Below are positions 43,109 to 50,780 of a stretch of 64,000 nucleotides of DNA, piece by piece; position 1 is the stretch's first letter, and each line of letters opens with the position of its first letter. The translations under genes were made by a program, and so were the position numbers. Source of the stretch: Stenotrophomonas sp046736075 (GTDB lineage: Bacteria; Pseudomonadota; Gammaproteobacteria; Xanthomonadales; Xanthomonadaceae); contig NZ_CP177163.1 of assembly GCF_046736075.1 (NCBI RefSeq), forward strand, positions 4,340,001 to 4,404,000. The letters are read 5' to 3'. Below the pieces are notes generated by a model that was given only the letters and a program-made list of their open reading frames with translations, did not search any database and was not told where the DNA came from.

Positions 43109-45469
43109 GTGGCGAAACAGGTCCCGGAACGATCCAAGTCTCCCGACAACAAGGCGCCGTCGCGCAAGGCCGCGAGCGCGGACAATCCGCGCCGGCAGCG
43201 GTTGTGGCGGGATCTTGGCGTGATCGCCGTGGCGCCGGCGCTGCTGTATCTGGTGGCCAGTCTGTTCACCTATTCGGCAACCGATCCGGGCTGGTCACAC
43301 ACCGGCAGCGTGGTCGCGCCGGTGCACAACATGGGCGGGCGGGTCGGCGCCTGGGTGGCCGATGTGCTGCTGCAGCTGTTCGGCTTCATCGCCTTCGTGC
43401 TGCCGGTGGTGCTGGGCGCGCTGGCGTGGATCGCCATGTTCGGGCTCAAGCGCGAAGGCAAGGGCGAGCACGACCTGGACCCGGCGCTGCGCCTGATCGG
43501 CCTGGTCGGTTTCCTGATCGCCGGTACCGGCTTCATGCACCTGCGGCTGTACAACCAGGTGGACGTGGCCAGCGCCGGCGGCATTCTCGGCAAGCTGGTC
43601 GGCACCTCGCTGACCGTCGGTTTTGGCGAACTGGGCGCGAACCTGTTCGTGCTGGTGCTGCTGCTGGCCTCGATCACCCTGGCGACCGGTCTGTCCTGGT
43701 TCACGGTGATGGAGAAGATCGGCCGGGCCGTGCTGGCGCTGCCGCCGCTGCTCAACCGCAAGAAGGAGCAGGCCACCGAATGGCAGCAGACCCGCGCGCT
43801 GCGCGAGGAGCGCCAGGAAGTGCGCAAGGTCGATGCCGAAGTGCGCGCCAAGCGTGAGCCGGTGAAGATCGAGCCACGTCCCGAGCCGGTGCTGGAGAAG
43901 AGCGACCGGGCCAAGCGCGAAACCCAGATTCCGATGTTCCGCGGGGTCAACGGCGATGGGTCGGACGTGCCGCCGCTGGCGCTGCTGGACGACCCCAAGC
44001 CGCAGCCCAAGGGCTACGACGAGGAAACGCTGGAAACCCTGTCGCGCCAGATCGAGTTCAAGCTCAAGGACTTCCGCATCGAGGCCCAGGTGGTCGGCGC
44101 CTATCCGGGCCCGGTGATCACCCGCTTCGAGATCGAGCCGGCGCCGGGCATCAAGGTCAGCCAGATCAGCTCGCTGGACAAGGACATCGCGCGCGGCCTG
44201 TCGGTGAAGTCGGTGCGCGTGGTCGATGTGATTCCGGGCAAGTCGGTGGTGGGGCTGGAAATTCCCAACGTCACCCGCGAAATGATCTACCTGTCCGAAC
44301 TGCTGCGCTCCAAGGAGTACGACAAGTCGGCCAGCGTGCTGACCCTGGCGCTGGGCAAGGACATTGCCGGCCGCCCGACCGTGGCCGATCTGGCGCGCAT
44401 GCCCCACCTGCTGGTCGCCGGCACCACCGGTTCGGGCAAGTCGGTGGCGGTCAACGCGATGGTGCTGAGCCTGCTGTACAAGGCCTCGCCGAAAGACCTG
44501 CGGATGCTGATGATTGACCCGAAGATGCTCGAACTGAGCGTCTACCAGGGCATCCCGCACCTGCTGGCGCCGGTCGTGACCGACATGAAGGAGGCCGCCA
44601 ACGGCCTGCGCTGGTGCGTGGCCGAGATGGAGCGCCGCTACAAGCTGATGAGCGCGGTGGGCGTGCGCAACCTGGCCGGCTTCAACAAGAAGGTCAAGGA
44701 TGCCCAGGACGCCGGGCAGCCGCTGATGGACCCGCTGTTCAAGCCCAACCCCGAGCTCGGCGAAGCGCCGCGCCCGCTGGAAACGCTGCCGTTCATCGTC
44801 ATCTTCATCGACGAATTCGCCGACATGATGATGATCGTCGGCAAGAAGGTCGAAGAACTGATCGCGCGCCTGGCGCAGAAGGCCCGTGCGGCCGGCATCC
44901 ACCTGATCCTGGCGACCCAGCGCCCGTCGGTGGACGTGATCACCGGCCTGATCAAGGCCAACATCCCGACCCGCATCGGTTTCCAGGTGAGCTCGAAAAT
45001 CGATTCGCGCACCATCCTGGACCAGTCCGGCGCCGAAACCCTGCTCGGCCACGGCGACATGCTGTACCTGCCGCCCGGCACGGCGCTGCCTGATCGCGTC
45101 CACGGCGCGTTCGTCTCCGACGAGGAAGTGCATCGCGTGGTGGAGCACCTCAAGGCCAGCGGCCCGGCCGACTACATCAGTGGCGTCCTCGACGAAGTGC
45201 AGATGATGGGCGATGGCGTCGTGGTGGGCCCGGGTGGCCTGCCTGAAGCCAGCGGCGGGGCCGGCGATGAGTCCGACCCCCTGTATGACGAGGCCCTGCG
45301 GATCGTTACCGAAACCCGCCGTGCGTCCATCTCCGGTGTGCAGCGTCGCCTGAAGATCGGCTACAACCGTGCCGCCCGCCTGATCGAGGCGATGGAAGCG
45401 GCCGGCGTGGTCAGTCCGCCCGAACACAACGGCGACCGCAGCGTGCTGGCGCCGCCCCCTCCGAAGTAA
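43109..45469 (+). CDS. ftsK: DNA translocase FtsK
   Basis: Septal DNA pump for chromosome dimer resolution, 786 residues, starting with GTG. Four transmembrane helices lie in residues about 35-210. A short charged linker (about 225-300) contrasts with the very long linker of E. coli. The motor has Walker A LLVAGTTGSGKSVAVNAMV and Walker B VIFIDEFADMMM. The C-terminal winged-helix gamma domain (SISGVQRRLKIGYNRAARLI) reads polar DNA motifs. Confidence 0.96.
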   Translation: MAKQVPERSKSPDNKAPSRKAASADNPRRQRLWRDLGVIAVAPALLYLVASLFTYSATDPGWSHTGSVVAPVHNMGGRVGAWVADVLLQLFGFIAFVLPVVLGALAWIAMFGLKREGKGEHDLDPALRLIGLVGFLIAGTGFMHLRLYNQVDVASAGGILGKLVGTSLTVGFGELGANLFVLVLLLASITLATGLSWFTVMEKIGRAVLALPPLLNRKKEQATEWQQTRALREERQEVRKVDAEVRAKREPVKIEPRPEPVLEKSDRAKRETQIPMFRGVNGDGSDVPPLALLDDPKPQPKGYDEETLETLSRQIEFKLKDFRIEAQVVGAYPGPVITRFEIEPAPGIKVSQISSLDKDIARGLSVKSVRVVDVIPGKSVVGLEIPNVTREMIYLSELLRSKEYDKSASVLTLALGKDIAGRPTVADLARMPHLLVAGTTGSGKSVAVNAMVLSLLYKASPKDLRMLMIDPKMLELSVYQGIPHLLAPVVTDMKEAANGLRWCVAEMERRYKLMSAVGVRNLAGFNKKVKDAQDAGQPLMDPLFKPNPELGEAPRPLETLPFIVIFIDEFADMMMIVGKKVEELIARLAQKARAAGIHLILATQRPSVDVITGLIKANIPTRIGFQVSSKIDSRTILDQSGAETLLGHGDMLYLPPGTALPDRVHGAFVSDEEVHRVVEHLKASGPADYISGVLDEVQMMGDGVVVGPGGLPEASGGAGDESDPLYDEALRIVTETRRASISGVQRRLKIGYNRAARLIEAMEAAGVVSPPEHNGDRSVLAPPPPK

Positions 45470-45512
45470 CCGCAGCACGGCGGCGGCCCGGTGGCCGCGA
45501 AAGGATTCCGTC

Positions 45513-47444
45513 ATGACCTCCCTGTCGTGGGCAATGTTGGGCCTGCTGGTTGCGCTTTCGTTCCCCGCGGCGGCCGACCAGGTGCCGGCCGCCGCCGCGC
45601 CGGTGGCCGGCCAGGATGCCGAGGCCACCACCAATTTCAGCTTCGTGCGCTATCGCGCCGACTACGAGGTGCGTGCCGACGCCGGCAGCACCCAGACCGA
45701 GGCGTACGAGGTCCTGCTCAAGACCAAGGCGGCGGTGGAGCAGTTCAGCCAGGTGCGCCTGAGCTACAGCGAGAAGATGGAAACGCTGGATGTGCTGGAG
45801 GCGTACACGCTGACGGCCGACGGCCAGCGCCGCGATGTGCCGGCCGACCGCATCTATACCCAGGAAAGCTATTCCAGCGCGGCGGCGGCGATGTATGCCG
45901 ACCGCAAGGTGCGGGTGGTGGTGTTCCCCAATCTCGCCCCCGGCACGCGCGTGGTCTACCGCACCCGGCGCGTGCAGAACACGCCGTACTTTCCGGGCTA
46001 CTTTGGCCTGTGGGAGACCTTCAGCGTGTTTACTCAGTACGACGACGCCCGCGTCACTCTGACGGCGCCGGCATCACTGCCGATGCAGGTGCGGCAGCGC
46101 GGCGTGCAGGGCAGCCAGGCGCCGGTCATCCGCGACGGCGTCGCGCGCTGGGCGTGGCATTACCGGCGTGCCGAGGCGCTGCAGGCGCAGAACTGGTCGG
46201 CGGCGGCCTGGGAGTTCAGCCCCACCATCATGGCCAGCACCTACCAGGACTGGGCGCAGGTGGGGCGCGCCTACCAGGTCAAAGGCGGCGAGGCGGCGGC
46301 CGTCACCCCGGGCATCCAGGCGCTGGCCGACCAGCTCACCGCCGGTATCGATGACCGGCGCGGGCAGGCTGCCGCGCTGTACCGCTGGGTGGCGCAGAAC
46401 ATCCGCTACGTCGCCGTGTATCTGGGCAACGGCGGGCTGGAGCCGAACCCGGCGCAGAGCATCCTCGACAACCACTACGGCGACTGCAAGGACCACGTGG
46501 TGATCCTGGAGGCGCTGCTGGCCGCACGCGGCATCGACAGCACGCCGGTGCTGATCGGCGCCGGCGGCGGACCCAGCCTGCCGGAGATTCCGTTGCTCGG
46601 CCGCTTCAACCACGCCATCACCTACGTGCCCGAGTTCGACCTGTACCTGGACTCGACCACGCCGTACGCGCGTTTCGGCCAGTTGCCGGAGGGGGATCTG
46701 GGCGCGCCGGTGCTGCACACCCGCCAGGCGGTGCTGGCGCGCACGCCGGACAACGACGCGCGCCGCAACGGCCTGGCGATGTCGGTGGCGTTCCAGTTCG
46801 ACCGCCACGGCAACCTGGTCGGGCAGACGCAGCAGGTGCCGGGCGAGGTTGCCGAGATCGGCATGCGTGGCTCGTTCGCACGGCTCAACGCACAGAACCG
46901 CACGCGGGTGGAGGAGTCGATCATGGCCGCGTCCGGTTTCGACGGCAGCGGCGCGCTGACCCTGCTGGGCGATCCGCAGGACCTGACCCGGCCGTTCAAC
47001 TACCGCTACGACTTCAAGGCCGAAGACTACGTGGACTTCAGCGTGGTCGGCGGCATGAAACTGCCCGACGCACCGGGTGGCGAATCGTTCCGCGACCTGT
47101 ACGCCAACACCTCCGCGCCGCAGAACGCAACGCCGTTCTACTGCAACGACAGCCTGCGCGAGGAAACCTACCGGCTCACGTTCCCGGCGGGCGTGCCGAT
47201 CGTGGCCATCCCGCGCAGCCAGCAGTTCCACAATGCGGCGGGCGAGTATCAGGTTGACTGGTCGCGCGAGGGCCAGGCCATCCGCGTCCACCACCGCCTG
47301 CACCAGCGCGCCGTGCGCGGTGCCGACGCGCTCTGCCAGCCGGAGGACTATCCGGCGTTCCGCGCCCTGTACCAGCAGGTGCGGCGCGGCTTCCGCGGCC
47401 AGGTGGTGTATGGCGACCTGGGGACGGTGCAGGCCTCGCCCTGA
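45513..47444 (+). CDS. Secreted DUF3857/transglutaminase-like protein
   Basis: The product has 643 residues with a signal peptide (MTSLSWAMLGLLVALSFPAA). A DUF3857-type beta domain spans about 40-260. A transglutaminase-like domain (about 270-400) has the triad Cys in HYGDCKDHVVILEALLAARG, His in LGRFNHAITYV and Asp in FDLYLDSTTPY. The C-terminal third is beta-rich. The triad makes cysteine-type activity possible in the periplasm, but substrate is unknown. It lies 43 bp after ftsK. Confidence 0.85.
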   Translation: MTSLSWAMLGLLVALSFPAAADQVPAAAAPVAGQDAEATTNFSFVRYRADYEVRADAGSTQTEAYEVLLKTKAAVEQFSQVRLSYSEKMETLDVLEAYTLTADGQRRDVPADRIYTQESYSSAAAAMYADRKVRVVVFPNLAPGTRVVYRTRRVQNTPYFPGYFGLWETFSVFTQYDDARVTLTAPASLPMQVRQRGVQGSQAPVIRDGVARWAWHYRRAEALQAQNWSAAAWEFSPTIMASTYQDWAQVGRAYQVKGGEAAAVTPGIQALADQLTAGIDDRRGQAAALYRWVAQNIRYVAVYLGNGGLEPNPAQSILDNHYGDCKDHVVILEALLAARGIDSTPVLIGAGGGPSLPEIPLLGRFNHAITYVPEFDLYLDSTTPYARFGQLPEGDLGAPVLHTRQAVLARTPDNDARRNGLAMSVAFQFDRHGNLVGQTQQVPGEVAEIGMRGSFARLNAQNRTRVEESIMAASGFDGSGALTLLGDPQDLTRPFNYRYDFKAEDYVDFSVVGGMKLPDAPGGESFRDLYANTSAPQNATPFYCNDSLREETYRLTFPAGVPIVAIPRSQQFHNAAGEYQVDWSREGQAIRVHHRLHQRAVRGADALCQPEDYPAFRALYQQVRRGFRGQVVYGDLGTVQASP

Positions 47445-47452
47445 GCCGCGGC

Positions 47453-47734
47453 TCAGGCGCCGGCGTGGATCGCGCGCTGGACCGCCGCGACATTGAGCTG
47501 GTCGGCGACGCGGGCCATGCACTGGTCCAGTGCGTGGCGGTAGATCGCCGGATCGGCCGGGTCGGTGCGCGTGCCGATGTCGATGGCGATGTCCTCCCAC
47601 GCGGCACGGATGATGTGGATGTCCGGGCAACCGGCCAGCAACAGCCGCAGGGCGTGGTCCAGGCCGGTGATGTGTCCGCGGAGGGCGTGGAGCATGCGCT
47701 CCTGGGCGTCGAGTCGATCGAGGATGTTCTGCAC
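47453..47734 (-). CDS. Hypothetical small protein
   Basis: The product has 93 residues (MQNILDRLDAQERMLHALRG at the start). It is helical, without signal peptide or membrane segment, with two cysteines. It ends 8 bp from the stop of the transglutaminase-like gene, convergent to it. Base and codon use are like the neighbours, which supports coding. No family is recognised. Confidence 0.6.
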   Translation of the reverse strand: MQNILDRLDAQERMLHALRGHITGLDHALRLLLAGCPDIHIIRAAWEDIAIDIGTRTDPADPAIYRHALDQCMARVADQLNVAAVQRAIHAGA

Positions 47735-47980
47735 TGCTGGACTGGCGTGATCTGCGGGGCGCGCGGCTGCACGGGGCAGGGCGCGGCGGGCAGGCAGGAT
47801 GTGTCCGGCAATGCGTATCGTCCATGCAACTTGTTGCGATGCAGCAATCCAGGGGCGCGGCGAGGTGCCGCGGGAAGCGAGACGCCCTTGGCGACACAGC
47901 GCATAATGTCGGCCTGATCGCCCATTCAGGATTGGATGGGCACACTGACGCCCATCTCATCCTTACGTTTGGATACCCGC

Positions 47981-48619
47981 ATGCATACCACGCTCCGTCG
48001 CTATCTCGTCGCCGCCACCCTGGTCTGCGCCAGCGTGGGTTCGGCCACTGCATGGGCGGGCGCCCGCGACGAGCTCAACCGCTTCACCCAGGGCCTGAAG
48101 GGCCTGGATGGCCAGTTCAGCCAGCAGGTGTTCGACAGCAAGGGCAAGGTCAAGGAAACCACCAGTGGCCGTGTGGCGCTGTCCGCCCCGCGCCTGTTCC
48201 GTTGGGAATACATCAAGCCGCACGAACAGCTGATCGTGGCCGACGGCAAGAAGGTGTGGGTGTATGAGCCGGACCTGGAGCAGGCCACGGTGCGTGCGCA
48301 GGGCCAGGAAGAGCAGAACAGCCCGCTGACCGCGTTGATCAATCCGGCCCTGCTGGATCGCCAGTACGACGTCAGCGAAGAGGCCGCCGCACGCGATGGC
48401 CTGCAGTGGCTGTCGCTGACGCCCAAGCGTGAGACCGATACCGCCTTCCAGTACGCCGCGCTCGGTTTCAACGCGCAGGGTCTGGCGCGGATGGAAGTGG
48501 TCGACGCGGTGGGCCAGCGCACGGTGATCAGCTTCAGCGGCTGGAAGCGCAACCCGGGCTTCGCCGCCGGCACCTTCAGCTTCACCCCCGCCAAGGGCAC
48601 CGACGTCATCGGCGAATGA
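47981..48619 (+). CDS. lolA: Outer-membrane lipoprotein carrier protein LolA
   Basis: Periplasmic lipoprotein chaperone, 212 residues, with signal peptide (MHTTLRRYLVAATLVCASVG...ATAWA). GLKGLDGQFSQQVFDSKGKV and RLFRWEYIKPHEQLIVADGK are the LolA signature. The ATG at 47981 has GGA upstream. Followed by rarA and crcB on the same strand, the common lolA-rarA order of proteobacteria. Confidence 0.95.
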   Translation: MHTTLRRYLVAATLVCASVGSATAWAGARDELNRFTQGLKGLDGQFSQQVFDSKGKVKETTSGRVALSAPRLFRWEYIKPHEQLIVADGKKVWVYEPDLEQATVRAQGQEEQNSPLTALINPALLDRQYDVSEEAAARDGLQWLSLTPKRETDTAFQYAALGFNAQGLARMEVVDAVGQRTVISFSGWKRNPGFAAGTFSFTPAKGTDVIGE

Positions 48620-48655
48620 CGGTGTGATCCCGGCCCGCCACGGTAGAATGGTGGC

Positions 48656-50020
48656 GTGGCCAGAAACCGAACGACATTCAATGGCCCCGATCTGCTGACC
48701 GTGGATCGGGACAACATGCGGCCGCTCGCCGAGCGGATGCGCCCCCAGACCCTCGACGAAATGGTCGGGCAGAAGCGCCTGCTCGCACCGGGCAGTGCGC
48801 TGCGCCGGGCGGTGGAGTCCGGGCACGTCCATTCGATGATCCTGTGGGGCCCGCCCGGCTGCGGCAAAACCACGTTGGCGCTGTTGCTGGCCCACTATGC
48901 CGATGCCGAGTTCCGGGCGATCTCCGCCGTGCTGTCCGGCCTGCCGGAAGTGCGGCAGGTACTGGCCGAGGCCGCGCAGCGGTTTGCCGACGGCCGCCGC
49001 ACGGTTCTGTTCGTCGACGAGGTGCACCGCTTCAACAAGGCGCAGCAGGATGCGTTTCTGCCGCACATCGAGCGCGGCACCATCGTGTTCGTAGGCGCCA
49101 CCACCGAGAATCCGTCCTTCGAGCTCAACTCGGCATTGCTCTCGCGTTGCCGCGTGCACGTGCTCGAAGCGGTGTCGCCGGCGGATATCGTTGAAGCGCT
49201 CGAGCGCGCCCTGCACGACGCGCCGCGTGGTCTCGCCGGCGAGGGGCTGGACGTGTCGGCCGAATCCCTGCTGGAGATCGCCACCGCCGCCGATGGCGAC
49301 GTGCGCCGTGCCCTGACCCTGCTGGAGATCGCGGCCGAACTGGCCGGTGGCGACGGTGGGCGGATCACGCCGGAGATGCTGCTGCAGGTGCTGGCCGACC
49401 GTACCCGCCGCTTCGACAAGGGGGGCGAGCAGTTCTACGACCAGATCTCGGCGCTGCACAAATCGGTGCGCAGCTCCAACCCGGATGCGGCGCTGTACTG
49501 GCTGACGCGCATGCTGGACGGTGGCTGCGACCCGTCCTATCTGGCGCGGCGCCTCACCCGCATGGCGATCGAGGACATCGGCCTGGCCGACCCGCGCGCG
49601 CAGTCGATGGCGCTGGAAGCCTGGGACATCTACGAACGCCTGGGCAGCCCCGAAGGCGAACTGGCCTTCGCGCAGCTGGTGCTGTACCTGGCCAGCACCG
49701 CCAAGTCGAACGCCGGCTATGCCGCCTTCAACCGGGCCCGTCAGGAGGTGCGCGATACCGGCACCCAGGAGGTGCCGCTGCACCTGCGCAACGCGCCGAC
49801 CAAGCTGATGAAGGAGCTGGGCTACGGCAAGACCTATCAGTACGACCACGACGCCGACGGCGGCATCGCGCTGGACCAGACCGGCTTCCCCGATGCGATG
49901 GGCGAGCGGGTGTACTACGAGCCGGTGCCGCGCGGCCTGGAAATCAAGCTGAAGGAAAAGCTCGACCGCCTGCGGGCCGCCCGGGCGGAGGCGCGTGCCG
50001 CGAAGGAGGGCGGGCCATGA
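48656..50020 (+). CDS. rarA: Replication-associated recombination protein A (RarA/MgsA)
   Basis: AAA+ clamp-loader-like ATPase acting at stalled forks, 454 residues from GTG. Walker A is MILWGPPGCGKTTLALLLA, Walker B FVDEVHRFNKAQQDAFLPHI, sensor GATTENPSFELNSALLSRCR. The C-terminal tetramerisation region includes ARRLTRMAIEDIGLADPRAQ. A TAGAAT motif ends 6 bp before the GTG, so a leaderless message is possible. The stop overlaps crcB (ATGA). Confidence 0.95.
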   Translation: MARNRTTFNGPDLLTVDRDNMRPLAERMRPQTLDEMVGQKRLLAPGSALRRAVESGHVHSMILWGPPGCGKTTLALLLAHYADAEFRAISAVLSGLPEVRQVLAEAAQRFADGRRTVLFVDEVHRFNKAQQDAFLPHIERGTIVFVGATTENPSFELNSALLSRCRVHVLEAVSPADIVEALERALHDAPRGLAGEGLDVSAESLLEIATAADGDVRRALTLLEIAAELAGGDGGRITPEMLLQVLADRTRRFDKGGEQFYDQISALHKSVRSSNPDAALYWLTRMLDGGCDPSYLARRLTRMAIEDIGLADPRAQSMALEAWDIYERLGSPEGELAFAQLVLYLASTAKSNAGYAAFNRARQEVRDTGTQEVPLHLRNAPTKLMKELGYGKTYQYDHDADGGIALDQTGFPDAMGERVYYEPVPRGLEIKLKEKLDRLRAARAEARAAKEGGP

Positions 50021-50415
50021 GTGGTGCCGGGGTCTGGTGGCAGCAGCTGGGGCTGGTGATGGCCGGCGGCGCGCTGGGAGCTGGGCTGCGTTTCCTGGTG
50101 GGTGATGCGATGCTGCGCCAGTTCGGCGCCGGCTTCCCGTGGGGCACGCTGACAGTGAACCTGGTGGGCGCGTTCGTGGCCGGCTACGTGATGATCTGGC
50201 TGCAGAGTCGCGGCGGCGCGGCGCTTTACTGGCGCGCCTTCCTGATCGTGGGCATCGTTGGTGGGCTGACCACCTTCTCGTCGATGATGCTGGAAAGCCT
50301 GCTGTTCGTCCGCGCCGACCGGGGCGCGATGGTCCCGGTGTACCTCGGCATCAGCCTGGCCGGCGGCATGCTGCTGGTGTGGGCGGGCGCGCGGGTCGCC
50401 GAGGCATGGCGCTGA
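50017..50415 (+). CDS. crcB: Fluoride exporter CrcB/Fluc
   Basis: Four-helix membrane protein forming dimeric fluoride channels, 132 residues. Motifs are GGALGAGLRFLVGDA, WGTLTVNLVGAFVAGYVM and GIVGGLTTFSSMMLES. The polar track with N and the TTFSS stretch are intact. Translation is coupled to rarA. No fluoride riboswitch can lie directly upstream because the gene starts inside rarA. Confidence 0.94.
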   Translation: MSGAGVWWQQLGLVMAGGALGAGLRFLVGDAMLRQFGAGFPWGTLTVNLVGAFVAGYVMIWLQSRGGAALYWRAFLIVGIVGGLTTFSSMMLESLLFVRADRGAMVPVYLGISLAGGMLLVWAGARVAEAWR

Positions 50416-50467
50416 CGCCGGCCGGATGCAAAAAAAGCGCGCGAAACGCTGGATTAAAGTGATGTCT

Positions 50468-50479
50468 CACGATATCGTG
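50468..50479. promoter_or_regulatory. Perfect 12-bp palindrome, possible operator
   Basis: CACGATATCGTG lies 28 bp before the start of the small AT-hook-like gene at 50508, where an operator could sit. The regulator is not identifiable. Confidence 0.35.
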
Positions 50480-50507
50480 CGCGCCCCCGTTCGCATCCTC
50501 GTCCGTC

Positions 50508-50780
50508 ATGCGCGATGAACAAGACCCCGGCACCCTGGAGCTGATGCTGCCGCGCAAGCGCGGCCGTCCGCCCACGTTCGGCTACGCCATGACCGATGCC
50601 CAGCGTGCGGCCCGCTACCGTGCGCGCCGCGCCGGCCAGGCCGATCACGCCGATGTGCGCAGCTGCAGCGACATGGTGCTGCTCGACAAGATCCGCGCGG
50701 CGATCAGCAGCAAGGACCCGGAACTCACGGGCTTTCTGGTGCATGTGCTGTGGCAGCGGTACCCGCTTCAGCTGAAGTGA
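50508..50780 (+). CDS. Small AT-hook-like putative DNA-binding protein
   Basis: The product has 90 residues. PRKRGRPPTFGYAMTDAQRA contains an AT-hook-like RGRP core, followed by the basic ARYRARRAG. The C-terminus (SCSDMVLLDKIRAAISSKDP) is probably helical. This pattern occurs in short regulators of gammaproteobacteria and phages. The last 56 bp overlap the 3' end of the convergent hybrid kinase gene. Function is unknown. Confidence 0.6.
   Translation: MRDEQDPGTLELMLPRKRGRPPTFGYAMTDAQRAARYRARRAGQADHADVRSCSDMVLLDKIRAAISSKDPELTGFLVHVLWQRYPLQLK

Noticed and set aside
49950..50017. Fluoride riboswitch before crcB
   Set aside because: crcB starts inside the end of rarA and the upstream bases are coding sequence; no riboswitch fold is apparent.
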